The notes under the pieces are model-generated. The model did no database searches. It was given only the letters and a program-made list of their open reading frames with translations, and had not been told where the DNA came from. Position numbers and translations under genes: made by a program. 64,000 bases of DNA from Hydrogenophaga sp. IBVHS1 (lineage in GTDB: Bacteria > Pseudomonadota > Gammaproteobacteria > Burkholderiales > Burkholderiaceae_C). Below are positions 9,059-17,675 of this stretch, in pieces. Position 1 is the stretch's first letter. Each line of letters starts with the position of its first letter. The stretch spans positions 248,001-312,000 of the forward strand of contig NZ_NFUU01000002.1 in assembly GCF_002127265.1 (NCBI RefSeq). The letters run 5' to 3'.

Positions 9059-10243
9059 TCACTTGGAGGCGTCGAGCTTCATGTATTCACCCACCACCTT
9101 CCAGCGGTTGTCGACCAGCTGCGAGTAACGCGTGGCGTTGCTGCCCAGGCGCTTTTGCGGGCCGAAGGTCATCTCGGAGCTGCCGAAGATATCGGGCGGG
9201 ATGGTCATGGTGTCCATGGCCTTGATGAAGCTCTCGGTGGTCAGGTTGTTGCCCGCTTTGCCGGCGGCGCGCAGGAAGGCATCGATCACCGTGTAACCGT
9301 ACACCGAGAACACGGTGGGGTCTTCGTTGAACTTGGTCTGGTACTTGTTGGCCCAGAAGCGGATCGGTTGCGAGGCTGCGTCGGTGTAGGGGTTCTGAAC
9401 CGTCATGGCGGCGTAGAAGCCGTTCATGGCCGGGCCGCCCAGCTTGTGGATGAGGTCGGTGTAGGCGGCGCTGGAACCCACGAAGGTCGGGTTGAAGCCC
9501 AGGCGCTTGGCCGTGGCGATGCCGCCGATGGTCTCGCGGATGATCGTGCCCATCACCACCAGGTCGCACTGCTCCGAAGCCAGCTTCTGCATCTGGCTGG
9601 CGAAGTCGGTGGCGCCGCGCTTGTAGGTGGTTTCCACCGCCAGCGTCATGCCGGCGGCTTTCAGGCCGTCTTCGGCGCCGCGCTTCACTTCCAGGCCGAA
9701 CTCGTCGTCCTGGTACATGGCGCAGACCTTCTTGGCGTTCTTCTCTTTCGCCAGCTTGGGCACCACCAGCTTCATCTGGTCGTAGTAGGTGGCGGCGAAG
9801 CTGTACTTGAGCTTGTGGAACGGCTCGTACATTTCGCGCGCGGCCGTCACGGGGAAGAAATTGATGACGTTCTTCTGGAACTGCACCGGCATGGCGGCCA
9901 TGTTCTGCGCGGTGCCGATGTGGCCCACCATCATGAAGATCTTGTCCTGGTTCACCAGCTTCTGCGCGGCCAGCACGGCATTGCGCGGGTCGTACTTGGA
10001 GTCTTCCACCAGCAGCTTGATCTTGCGGCCGTTGATGCCGCCCTGCTCGTTGACTTCGTCCACGCGCAGCATCATGCCCAGGCGCACCTGCTTGCCGAAG
10101 CCGGCAATGGGGCCAGACAGATCCTGGATCGAGCCGAGCACGATTTCGTCCTTGCTCACCCCTTGCGTCTGCGCATGGGCTGCGCCGGCCGCCAGCGCCA
10201 GCGCGGCTGCGGCGGCAGTGGTGAAAGTGAAACGGGTCTTCAT
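9059..10243 (-). CDS. ABC transporter periplasmic binding protein, branched-chain amino acid (Leu/Ile/Val-binding) family
   Basis: 394-residue type-I periplasmic binding protein. The N-terminus is a clear Sec signal (MKTRFTFTTAAAAALALAAG, cleavage after AHA). The mature part begins like LivJ/LivK relatives (GVSKDEIVLGSIQDLSGPI). It is the last gene of the operon livH-livM-livG-livF-acyl-CoA synthetase-binding protein. Because a CoA ligase sits between the ATPases and this gene, the ligand is more likely an aromatic or aliphatic carboxylic acid than a branched-chain amino acid; that is inference from context. A Shine-Dalgarno GGAG precedes the start, and a terminator follows the stop. Confidence 0.92.
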   Translation of the reverse strand: MKTRFTFTTAAAAALALAAGAAHAQTQGVSKDEIVLGSIQDLSGPIAGFGKQVRLGMMLRVDEVNEQGGINGRKIKLLVEDSKYDPRNAVLAAQKLVNQDKIFMMVGHIGTAQNMAAMPVQFQKNVINFFPVTAAREMYEPFHKLKYSFAATYYDQMKLVVPKLAKEKNAKKVCAMYQDDEFGLEVKRGAEDGLKAAGMTLAVETTYKRGATDFASQMQKLASEQCDLVVMGTIIRETIGGIATAKRLGFNPTFVGSSAAYTDLIHKLGGPAMNGFYAAMTVQNPYTDAASQPIRFWANKYQTKFNEDPTVFSVYGYTVIDAFLRAAGKAGNNLTTESFIKAMDTMTIPPDIFGSSEMTFGPQKRLGSNATRYSQLVDNRWKVVGEYMKLDASK

Positions 10244-10293
10244 GGTGTTGTCTCCTGGAGGGTGGTCGGTGAGGGGTTGGAAAGACGGATGTT

Positions 10294-12150
10294 TCAGCGG
10301 TACATGGCTTCGATCTGGGGCTCGTATTTCGTCTGCACCAGCTTGCGCTTGAGCTTCATGGTGGGTGTGAGTTCTTCGTCTTCCGCGCTGAGCTGGGTGT
10401 CGAGCAGGAAGAACTTCTTGATCTGTTCGACCCGGGCAAATTTCTTGTTCACGCGGTCGATCTCGGCTTGTATGAGGCCTTGCACCTCGGGCGCGCGGGT
10501 GAGGCTGGCGTAGTTGGAAAACGGCACGTCGTTGTCCTGCGCATACTTCTCCACGTTCTCCTGGTCGATCATGATGATGACGGTGAGGTAGGGCCGCTTG
10601 TCACCGATCACCACGGCGTCGGTCACGTAGGGCGAGAACTTCAGTTCGTTCTCCAGCTCGCTGGGCGTGATGTTCTTGCCGCCTGCGGTGATGATGATGT
10701 CTTTCATGCGGTCGGTGATGCGGAAAAACCCTTCCTCATCGACCACGCCCACATCGCCCGTGTGCAGCCAGCCATCGGCGTCGATGGTCTCGGCGGTTTT
10801 CTCGGGCAGATTCAGGTAGCCCGTGAACACATTGGGTCCGCGCACCAGAATCTCGCCGGTGGCCGGGTCCAGCTTCACTTCGTTGTAGCTGGCCGCGGGG
10901 CCGATGCTGCCGGGCTTGATGCGATCGGCTGGTATGCCGGTGGACGCGCCACAGGTTTCCGTCATGCCCCACACCTCGAGCATGGGCACACCCAGTGCCA
11001 GGTACCAGCGAACGAGATCGGGCGAGATGGGTGCGGCACCCGTGACGAGGAAACGCGCGCGGTGAATGCCGATCAGCTTGCGCACGTTGTCCAGCACCAG
11101 CAGCCGCGCCACCGTGAAGCGCATGCGCAGGCTGGAAGGCACGGGCTGGCCGGCCATCACGAGGTCCGCCACCTGCTGGCCCACGCCGATGGCCCAGGCG
11201 TACGCGGCCTGTTGCGCCTTGCTGGCTTCCTTTAGCGTGATCATCACGCCCGAATAAAACTTTTCCCAGACACGCGGCACGGCCGTGAACACCGTGGGCG
11301 CAATCTCGCGCACGTTCTCCGGCACGGTTTCGGGGTTCTCCACGAAGTTGAGCTTCGCGCCGGTGTAGAGCGAGAAATACTCACCGCCCATGCGTTCGGC
11401 AATGTGGCAGAGGGGCAGGAAACACATGCATTCGTCCTGCTCGCTGCGCGCAATCAGCGTGTTGTAGCCGCGCACGGTGTACACCAGCCCGTGATGGTTG
11501 TGCATGGCCCCCTTGGGCCGGCCCGTGGTGCCCGAGGTGTAGACCAATATGGCGAGGTCGTTGGGCTTCACGGCGGCCACGCGCGCTTCCACCTCGCCCG
11601 GGTGCTGCTGCAGGTGGGTTCGACCCTGCTCGCGCAGCGCGGCCAGGCTCATCACCTGCGGGTCGTTCAGCTCGCGCAGGCCTTCCATGTTGCACACGAT
11701 GATCTTCTTCAGCCGCGGTAGTTGGGCCCGCACTTCCAGCGCCTTGTCCAGTTGCTCGTCGTCTTCCACAAACAGCACGGTGGTGCCCGAATCGGCGCAA
11801 AGGTATTGCACTTGCTCGGCCGCGTCGGTGGGGTAGATGCCATTGGCCACGCCGCCGGCACTCAGCACCGCCAGGTCGCACAGCACCCATTCGATCCGCG
11901 TGTTGGAGAGGATGGACGCGGTCTCACGCGCCTCGAAACCCAGCGCCATCAGGCCATGGGCAATTTCACGCACCGCCTCGCCGGTCTGGTTCCAGGTCCA
12001 GCTGCGCCAGATGCCGAAGTCCTTCTGCCGCATCCAGATGTTCGGCCCACGCTCCTTCACGCCGTTCCAGAAAAGGGCCGGAATGGTGTCGCCTTGCAGC
12101 ACCACCTCGGTCTGCGGTTTGATATGCGAGAGGTCCCAGAGGTAGCTCAT
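10294..12150 (-). CDS. AMP-binding long-chain acyl-CoA synthetase-like protein
   Basis: 618-residue ANL-superfamily adenylate-forming enzyme, expected to couple a carboxylic acid to CoA using ATP. The phosphate-binding loop VYTSGTTGRPKGA and the WLHTGDVGVVDEEGFF and ITAGGKNITPSELEN segments of the C-terminal domain are all present, so it looks catalytically complete. It lies in a Liv-type importer operon (5 bases after the LivF-like stop, 50 before the binding protein), which suggests it activates the imported substrate at the inner face of the membrane. Long-chain fatty acid is the default prediction, but sequence alone does not fix the chain length. Confidence 0.9.
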   Translation of the reverse strand: MSYLWDLSHIKPQTEVVLQGDTIPALFWNGVKERGPNIWMRQKDFGIWRSWTWNQTGEAVREIAHGLMALGFEARETASILSNTRIEWVLCDLAVLSAGGVANGIYPTDAAEQVQYLCADSGTTVLFVEDDEQLDKALEVRAQLPRLKKIIVCNMEGLRELNDPQVMSLAALREQGRTHLQQHPGEVEARVAAVKPNDLAILVYTSGTTGRPKGAMHNHHGLVYTVRGYNTLIARSEQDECMCFLPLCHIAERMGGEYFSLYTGAKLNFVENPETVPENVREIAPTVFTAVPRVWEKFYSGVMITLKEASKAQQAAYAWAIGVGQQVADLVMAGQPVPSSLRMRFTVARLLVLDNVRKLIGIHRARFLVTGAAPISPDLVRWYLALGVPMLEVWGMTETCGASTGIPADRIKPGSIGPAASYNEVKLDPATGEILVRGPNVFTGYLNLPEKTAETIDADGWLHTGDVGVVDEEGFFRITDRMKDIIITAGGKNITPSELENELKFSPYVTDAVVIGDKRPYLTVIIMIDQENVEKYAQDNDVPFSNYASLTRAPEVQGLIQAEIDRVNKKFARVEQIKKFFLLDTQLSAEDEELTPTMKLKRKLVQTKYEPQIEAMYR

Positions 12151-12155
12151 GATCC

Positions 12156-12944
12156 TTATCTCCAGTTCTTCTTTTTCTTCCAGCGCCGCTCGCCGCGCTC
12201 GCCGGTTTCCTTCATGCCCAGGTAGAACTCCTTGATGTCGTCCTTCTCGCGCAGGTGGGCGCAGGTGTCTTCCATCACGATGCGGCCGTTCTCCAGCACG
12301 TAGCCGTAGTCGGACGCGTTGAGCGCCATGTTGGCGTTCTGCTCCACCAGCAGGATCGTGGTGCCGCGTTCGCGGTTGATGCGCACCACGATCTCGAAGA
12401 TTTCTTTCGTCAGCTTGGGCGAGAGGCCCAGGCTGGGCTCGTCGAGCAGGATCAGATCGGGATTCGCCATGAGTGCGCGGCTGATGGACAGCATCTGCTG
12501 CTGGCCGCCCGAGAGCAGACCGGCATCCTGCGCGGCGCGTTCGCGCAGGATGGGGAAATAGTTGAACACCGCCTCCATGTCGCGCGCCACGCCGTCGCGG
12601 TCCTTGCGGGTGTAGGCCCCCATCTGCAGGTTGTCGCGCACGCTGAGCAGCGGGAACACCTCGCGCCCCTCGGGCACATGGCTAAGGCCCTGCTGCACGA
12701 TGAACGCCGGGTCCTGCGCGGTGATGTTTTCACCCTTGAATTCGATGCTGCCCTTGCGCGGATCGATGATGCCGCTGATGGTTTTGAGAATGGTGGTCTT
12801 GCCCGCGCCGTTGGAGCCCAGCACGGTGGCGATTTCGCTGCGGCGCACCTGCAGGCTCACGCCGCGAATGGCCTTGATGGGGCCGTAGGCGCTCTCCACA
12901 TTCAGCAGCTTGAGCACCGGCGCGTCGGTCGTCGGAATGCTCAT
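12156..12944 (-). CDS. ABC transporter ATP-binding protein, LivF-like
   Basis: 262-residue ATPase of a branched-chain-type importer. The start at 12944 overlaps the LivG-like stop by ATGA. Walker A is GSNGAGKT at residues 43–50, the ABC signature is LSGGQQQML, and Walker B is LILLDEPSLGLSP. The C-terminus carries a very basic extra tail (ERRWKKKKNWR) beyond the usual LivF end; this may be a lineage feature. It pairs with the LivG-like ATPase to drive the LivH/LivM permease. Confidence 0.93.
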   Translation of the reverse strand: MSIPTTDAPVLKLLNVESAYGPIKAIRGVSLQVRRSEIATVLGSNGAGKTTILKTISGIIDPRKGSIEFKGENITAQDPAFIVQQGLSHVPEGREVFPLLSVRDNLQMGAYTRKDRDGVARDMEAVFNYFPILRERAAQDAGLLSGGQQQMLSISRALMANPDLILLDEPSLGLSPKLTKEIFEIVVRINRERGTTILLVEQNANMALNASDYGYVLENGRIVMEDTCAHLREKDDIKEFYLGMKETGERGERRWKKKKNWR

Positions 12945-13771
12945 GCGGCCACCTTGTGGTTCTCGCGCCGCAGGCTCGACACATCGTCCACCGAGCCCAG
13001 GTAGGCCTCGATCACGCCCGGGTCGCTCTGCACCTGCGCGGGCGTGCCGGTGGCCAGCTCGGTGCCCATGCTCATGGCGAGCACGCGGTCGCTCACCTTC
13101 GAGACCAGGCTCATGTCGTGTTCCACCATCAGCACCGTGATGCCCAGCTCCTTCTGGATGTCGCTGATCCAGAACGCCATGTCTTCGGTTTCTTCCACGT
13201 TCAGGCCTGAGGAAGGTTCGTCCAGCAGCAGCAGGCGCGGCTCGGTGCACAGCGCGCGCGCCAGCTCCACCACCTTGCGCACGCCATACGGCAGGCCCGC
13301 CACCAGCGATTCGCGGTGGTGCTGCAGGTCCAGCAGGTCAATGACGTGCTCCACCTTCTCGCGCGCTTCCACTTCGGCCGCGCGCGTTTTGCTGGTGAAG
13401 AAGATTTCGCTCCACAGGCCCGTGCGGCGGTGTGTGTGGCGCCCGATCAGCAAGTTCTGAAGCACCGTGGCGTGCTCGAACAGCTCGATGTTCTGGAAGG
13501 TGCGCGCAATGCCCAGCTTGGCAATGCGGTGCGGCGCCTGGTCGGTCAGGCGCAGCGTGCCGTCGGGCCCGGCGTAGTCGATGGTGCCGGTGGTGGGCGT
13601 GTAGATGCGGCTGATGAGGTTGAACACCGTGGTCTTGCCCGCACCGTTGGGGCCGATCAGCGTGAACACTTCGCCGCGCTTCACGTCGAAGCTCACGTTG
13701 TTCACGGCCAGCACGCCGCCGAAGCGCACGCTGAGGTTTTTCGCCGAGAGAAGGATGTCGTCTTGGTTCAT
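12941..13771 (-). CDS. ABC transporter ATP-binding protein, LivG-like
   Basis: 276 residues starting MNQDDILLSA at 13771, overlapping the LivM-like stop by four bases. Walker A is GPNGAGKT at about residues 40–47. The signature region reads LPYGVRKVVELARAL, the usual LivG departure from LSGGQ. Walker B is RLLLLDEPSSGLN. A long overlapping frame running further upstream is an artefact of reading through LivM and LivH. It functions with the LivF-like ATPase. Confidence 0.93.
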   Translation of the reverse strand: MNQDDILLSAKNLSVRFGGVLAVNNVSFDVKRGEVFTLIGPNGAGKTTVFNLISRIYTPTTGTIDYAGPDGTLRLTDQAPHRIAKLGIARTFQNIELFEHATVLQNLLIGRHTHRRTGLWSEIFFTSKTRAAEVEAREKVEHVIDLLDLQHHRESLVAGLPYGVRKVVELARALCTEPRLLLLDEPSSGLNVEETEDMAFWISDIQKELGITVLMVEHDMSLVSKVSDRVLAMSMGTELATGTPAQVQSDPGVIEAYLGSVDDVSSLRRENHKVAA

Positions 13772-14844
13772 TTCAGGCGATCCGACTTCTGGAAGGTTTT
13801 CTGGCGCTTGAACATGCCCTTGCGGTAGAAGGGGAACAGCTGGAAGTAGGCGCGCACCTTGAGCCAGCGGCCATACAGGCCCATGGGCTCGAACAGCACG
13901 AAAGCGATCAGCACCATGCCGTACACCGCGCCTTGCAGGCCGGCCGCCTGGCCAATGGCTGCGGGCAGGAAGTCTTTGCCGAGCGAGATGAGCTGGGGCA
14001 TGACGATGAGGAAGATCGCACCCAGGAAGGCGCCGTGGATCGAGCCCAGCCCGCCGATCACCACCATGAGCAGCAGGTCGATCGACTGGATGATGCTGAA
14101 CTGCTCCGGCGAGAGGAACTGGATCTTGTGCGCGTACAGCGCACCGCCCACACCGGCCAGCGCGGCCGACACCGCAAAGCTCAGCGTCTTGTAGCGCGCC
14201 AAGTGAATGCCCATGCTCTGCGCGGAAATCTCCGAATCCCGAATGGCCACGAAGGCGCGGCCGGTGGACGAGCGCATGAGGTTGACCACGCCCAGCGTGG
14301 CCAGCACCGTGACCACCAGGCAGAGAAAGTAGAACTCGTTGGTGGAATCGAGCTCCCAGCCGAAGAAGCTGGGGTAGTTCACCATCAGGCCCTTGTTGCC
14401 ACCGGTGAGCGATTCCCAGCGCGCAATCACTTCCTCGACGATGAAGCCGAAGGCCAGCGTGGCCATGCCGAGGTAGATGCCTTTCACGCGCAGCGCTGGC
14501 AGGCCCACCACCATGCCCACGGCCGCCGAGAGCAGGCCGGCACAGGCCAGTGCAATCGGAAACGGAATGCCGGCGTTGACCATGATGGCCTGCGTGTAGG
14601 CGCCCACGCCAAGGAAGGCCGCGTGGCCGAGCGAGAACAGCCCCGTGAAGCCCGCCAGCACCATGAGCCCGAGGCCCACGATGGAATAGATCAGCACGAA
14701 AGTGAGCTGCGCCAGCCAGTATTCCTGGATCACCCACGGCGCTGCCACCAGAAAAAGGCCCAGCAGGCTGTACCAGAACGTGTGCCCGCCGTGTTTGGCG
14801 AGCTTGATGTCCTGGTTGTAGTCGGTCTTGAAGATGAATCGCAT
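13768..14844 (-). CDS. ABC transporter permease, LivM-like
   Basis: 358-residue polytopic membrane protein of the LivM family, with about eight or more hydrophobic segments and the characteristic GLFSLGHAAFLGVGAYTQA and LLMVVIGGLGSIHGAFLGA stretches. It sits between LivH-like (12 bases upstream) and LivG-like (4-base overlap). It forms the membrane channel with LivH. The N-terminal ~35 residues (MRFIFKTDYNQDIKLAKHGG) are hydrophilic, as is common in Burkholderiales homologues. Confidence 0.93.
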   Translation of the reverse strand: MRFIFKTDYNQDIKLAKHGGHTFWYSLLGLFLVAAPWVIQEYWLAQLTFVLIYSIVGLGLMVLAGFTGLFSLGHAAFLGVGAYTQAIMVNAGIPFPIALACAGLLSAAVGMVVGLPALRVKGIYLGMATLAFGFIVEEVIARWESLTGGNKGLMVNYPSFFGWELDSTNEFYFLCLVVTVLATLGVVNLMRSSTGRAFVAIRDSEISAQSMGIHLARYKTLSFAVSAALAGVGGALYAHKIQFLSPEQFSIIQSIDLLLMVVIGGLGSIHGAFLGAIFLIVMPQLISLGKDFLPAAIGQAAGLQGAVYGMVLIAFVLFEPMGLYGRWLKVRAYFQLFPFYRKGMFKRQKTFQKSDRLK

Positions 14845-14856
14845 GACGTGGTGGCC

Positions 14857-15732
14857 TCAGACCTTCTTGCGCAACTTCTCGCCGAACAAGCCGTTGGGCT
14901 TGAGCACGAGCATGAGCAGGACCACCACGTAGGGGGCCACGTCCTTGAAGCCTTCGGGCAGATAGAAGCCCGAGAGCGCTTCGACGATGCCGATGATCAA
15001 CCCGCCCACGATGGCGCCGGGCAGGCTGCCGAAGCCGCCCACCACCGCCGCAGGGAAGGCCTTGAGGCCGATGAAGCCCATGTTGGCGTGCACAAAAGTA
15101 ATGGGTGCCAGCAGCAGGCCCGCAATGGCGGCCACGCCCGCCGCCAAACCCCACACCAGGCCGTTGAGCCGCTTCACCGGAATGCCCATGTAGTAGGCCG
15201 CCAGCTGGTTCTGCGACGACGCCTGCATGGCGACGCCGAGCTTGCTGTAGCGGAACATGGCAAACAGGCCGGCGCACAGCAGCGCGGTGGAGCCGATCAC
15301 CACCACCTGTTCGGCCGACACCACCAGCCCGCCCATGCGCAGCACCTCGTTGGCGTAGGGCACCGGCAGCGTGTGGGTTTCGGTGCCGATGTCCGGGATC
15401 ATGGTGATGAGCCCGCGCAGCACATAGCCGACACCGATGGTGAGCATGACGATGGAAAACGCCGGCTGCCCCAGGATGGGGCGAATCACCACGCGTTCGA
15501 GCACCACGCCGAACAGGCCCATGCCGATGATGGCCGCCGGCACCGAAAGCCAGAACGGAAAGCCCAGCATGGTCATGGCCGCCAGACCGAAGAAGGCGCC
15601 GACCATCATGAGGTCGCCCTGGGCGAAGCTCACCGTTTCGGTGGCCTTGTAGATCAGCACGAAGCCCAGCGCGATGAGTCCGTAGATACATCCCTGGGCC
15701 ACGCCGCTGATCAGCAGCTGCAGCAATTGCAC
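14857..15732 (-). CDS. ABC transporter permease, LivH-like (GTG start)
   Basis: 291-residue permease, first gene of the minus-strand importer operon. I chose the GTG at 15732 because an AGGAG Shine-Dalgarno lies seven bases upstream and the product then begins QLLQLLISGVAQGCIYGLIA, the normal LivH start. A much longer open frame upstream is spurious and antisense to the divergent gene. It contains LivH motifs ATETVSFAQGDLMMVGAFFG and AVVGGFGSLPGAIVGGLIIG. The promoter should lie in the 156-base divergent gap, where minus-strand TATAAA occurs at 15818–15823. Confidence 0.92.
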   Translation of the reverse strand: MQLLQLLISGVAQGCIYGLIALGFVLIYKATETVSFAQGDLMMVGAFFGLAAMTMLGFPFWLSVPAAIIGMGLFGVVLERVVIRPILGQPAFSIVMLTIGVGYVLRGLITMIPDIGTETHTLPVPYANEVLRMGGLVVSAEQVVVIGSTALLCAGLFAMFRYSKLGVAMQASSQNQLAAYYMGIPVKRLNGLVWGLAAGVAAIAGLLLAPITFVHANMGFIGLKAFPAAVVGGFGSLPGAIVGGLIIGIVEALSGFYLPEGFKDVAPYVVVLLMLVLKPNGLFGEKLRKKV

Positions 15733-15772
15733 TCGATGTCTCCTGTGTGTTCTTGGTCGCCGTGGCGGCGGG

Positions 15773-15785
15773 GTTTGCTGCAAAC
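15773..15785. promoter_or_regulatory. 13-bp palindrome in the divergent livH/AtuA-like promoter region
   Basis: GTTTGC-T-GCAAAC, perfect apart from the central base, with a further TTGCAA palindrome 4 bases downstream (15790–15795). It lies between two divergent operons that appear functionally linked, so it is a candidate operator for a shared regulator. No regulator gene is adjacent. Confidence 0.4.
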
Positions 15786-15888
15786 TCTGTTGCAATCTGC
15801 CCAGCAGGTGAGCGCAATTTATAGCTGTCTTGCATGAGACTGCCGCTAGGGGTTGTCCCCCATCGGGAGTCGCGGACGCGCCATCAAG

Positions 15889-17304
15889 ATGAAGTCCACC
15901 ATGAAATCCATTCGAATCGGCGCCGGCCTCGGGTTCTACGGCGACAACTGGGAGCCTGTGGCCGCGAGCATCGAGCGCGGTGGTGTGCAGTTCATTGCCA
16001 GCGACCACCTGGCCGAACTCACCCTGGCGATCCTGCAGAAAGACCGGCAGCGCGACCCGGCGCTGGGTTACGCGCGCGACGTGGTGCCCATGCTCATGAA
16101 GCTCTGGCCGCTCATGCGCGAGCGCGGCGTGCGCTTTGTGTGCAACGCCGGTGGCCTGAACCCGCACGGCGCGGCGCAGGCGGTGCTGGCGGCCTATGCC
16201 CTTAAGGGCTGGAAGGCGCGCGTGGCGGTGGTGAGTGGCGACGACGTGTTGCCTCGCCTGCAGGACGAAGCCGCGCCAGCCGGCGACTTCGCCCACCTGT
16301 TCACCGATGAACCGGTGGCGCAGGTGCGCAGCCGCCTGGTGTTCGGCAACGCCTACCTCGGTGCGCGGCCGATCGTGCAGGCGCTGGACGAGGGCGCCGA
16401 CATCGTGATCACCGGCCGTGTGGCCGATGCGGCGCTGCTCCTCGGCCCGCTGGTGCACGGCCTGGGCTGGAAACTCGATGGCGCCACGCGCAGCGAAGAC
16501 CTGGACCGGCTGGCGCAAGGCCTCACCGTGGGCCACTTGCTGGAATGCTCGGGCCAGGGCAGCGGCGGCAACTTCGGCAGCCAGGGCGCCTGGCAGGCCA
16601 TTCCGGACCTCGCGCACATCGGCTACCCGATCGCGGAAGTGTGGGAAGACGGCAGTGCGCTCATCACCAAGGCGCCGGGCACGGGCGGGCGCGTGAACTT
16701 CGACACCGTGCGCCAGCAGCTGCTGTACGAAGTGCACAACCCGCACGCCTACTTTTCGCCGGACGTGGTGCTCGACATGGGCGGCATTCAGTTGAAGGAC
16801 GAGGGTGACGATCGCGTGCGGCTCACCGGTGCGCGCGGCACCGCGCCCACCGACACGCTCAAGGTGGTGGCGGGTTTTCGCGATGGGTACAAGGCCGAGG
16901 TCACCTGGGGGTTCTCGTGGCCCGATGCCTGGGACAAGGCGCAGGCTGCGCAGAGCACCATCCGCACCCTGTTGAAAGACAAACGCATCCCACACGACGA
17001 GCTGTACGTGGAGTACCCGGGGCTGAACTCGGCGCACGGCGCGCTGGCACCGTTGCCCGCAGCCGACGCGTTGAACCAGAGCAACGAGATCTGGACACGG
17101 CTGGTGCTGCGCACACCCGACAAGGCCGCAGCTGATGGCTTTGGCCGCCTGTTTCCCTGGATGGGCCTGAGCGGGCCGGCCTACACCTGCGGTTTCACGG
17201 GCTTGCACAACACCAGCGAACTGCTGGGCATCTGGCCGACGCTGATTCCACGTGCCGATGTGGAAGCCGGCGTGAAGGTCGACGTGTTGGGAGCGGCAGC
17301 ATGA
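15889..17304 (+). CDS. Acyclic terpene utilisation AtuA-like protein (DUF1446)
   Basis: 471 residues of the DUF1446/AtuA family, recognised by the start SIRIGAGLGFYGDNWEPV, by CNAGGLNPHG and by DIVITGRVADAALLLGPL. AtuA is required for citronellol/geraniol breakdown in Pseudomonas, but its biochemical role is not established. I chose the ATG at 15889; a TTG at 15853 and an ATG at 15901 are alternatives. Its stop overlaps the next start (ATGA at 17301–17304). Together with the following small protein and the crotonase it forms a three-gene set common in beta-proteobacterial acyl-CoA catabolic clusters. Confidence 0.85.
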   Translation: MKSTMKSIRIGAGLGFYGDNWEPVAASIERGGVQFIASDHLAELTLAILQKDRQRDPALGYARDVVPMLMKLWPLMRERGVRFVCNAGGLNPHGAAQAVLAAYALKGWKARVAVVSGDDVLPRLQDEAAPAGDFAHLFTDEPVAQVRSRLVFGNAYLGARPIVQALDEGADIVITGRVADAALLLGPLVHGLGWKLDGATRSEDLDRLAQGLTVGHLLECSGQGSGGNFGSQGAWQAIPDLAHIGYPIAEVWEDGSALITKAPGTGGRVNFDTVRQQLLYEVHNPHAYFSPDVVLDMGGIQLKDEGDDRVRLTGARGTAPTDTLKVVAGFRDGYKAEVTWGFSWPDAWDKAQAAQSTIRTLLKDKRIPHDELYVEYPGLNSAHGALAPLPAADALNQSNEIWTRLVLRTPDKAAADGFGRLFPWMGLSGPAYTCGFTGLHNTSELLGIWPTLIPRADVEAGVKVDVLGAAA

Positions 17305-17675
17305 GCTCCCTGCGCATTCCACTGGTGCGCATTGCCCACGCCCGCAGCGGCGACAAGGCCGACTGGGTCGACTTCGGCCTGTTCGCGTGGAACGAAGCCG
17401 GCTACCGTTTGCTCGTGCGCGAAGTTACCGCCGAGCGTGTGCAGGCCCATTTCGCGCCCTGGTTGCCCGGCGAGGTGGACGCCTGGCCGCTGCCCAACAT
17501 CCTGGCGCTGAAGTTCGTGCTGCGCGGCGCGCTGCAAGGCGGTGGTGCGCGCAACCTGCGGCTGGACAACCTGGGCAAGGCGATGGCGGGCGCGCTGTTG
17601 CGAATGGAGATCGATGTGACACAGGACGAAGTGAACGAAGCCATGAACCAGCCGCGTGTGGGGGTGTGGCCATGA
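17301..17675 (+). CDS. Small AtuA-associated protein (C-terminal partner domain of AtuA family)
   Basis: 124-residue soluble protein with no signal or membrane segment. In longer AtuA-family proteins a domain like this forms the C-terminal part (pattern IAHARSGDKADWVDFGLFAWN and NILALKFVLRGALQGGG); here it is a separate gene, coupled by ATGA overlaps to the AtuA-like gene upstream and the crotonase gene downstream. It most likely works as a subunit with the AtuA-like protein. The enzymatic role is unknown. Confidence 0.75.
   Translation: MSSLRIPLVRIAHARSGDKADWVDFGLFAWNEAGYRLLVREVTAERVQAHFAPWLPGEVDAWPLPNILALKFVLRGALQGGGARNLRLDNLGKAMAGALLRMEIDVTQDEVNEAMNQPRVGVWP

Noticed and set aside
12941-15835. 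A 964-residue minus frame that seems to fuse unknown sequence to LivG
   Set aside because: Only the last 276 residues are LivG; the rest reads LivM/LivH out of frame. Not a real fusion.
13933-15837. 634-residue plus-strand frame opposite LivM/LivH
   Set aside because: Low-complexity His/Gln/Arg-rich translation, antisense to clear permease genes.
14857-17322. Long minus frame extending LivH upstream through the AtuA-like gene
   Set aside because: LivH starts at the GTG with a Shine-Dalgarno at 15732; upstream translation is antisense to a conserved gene.
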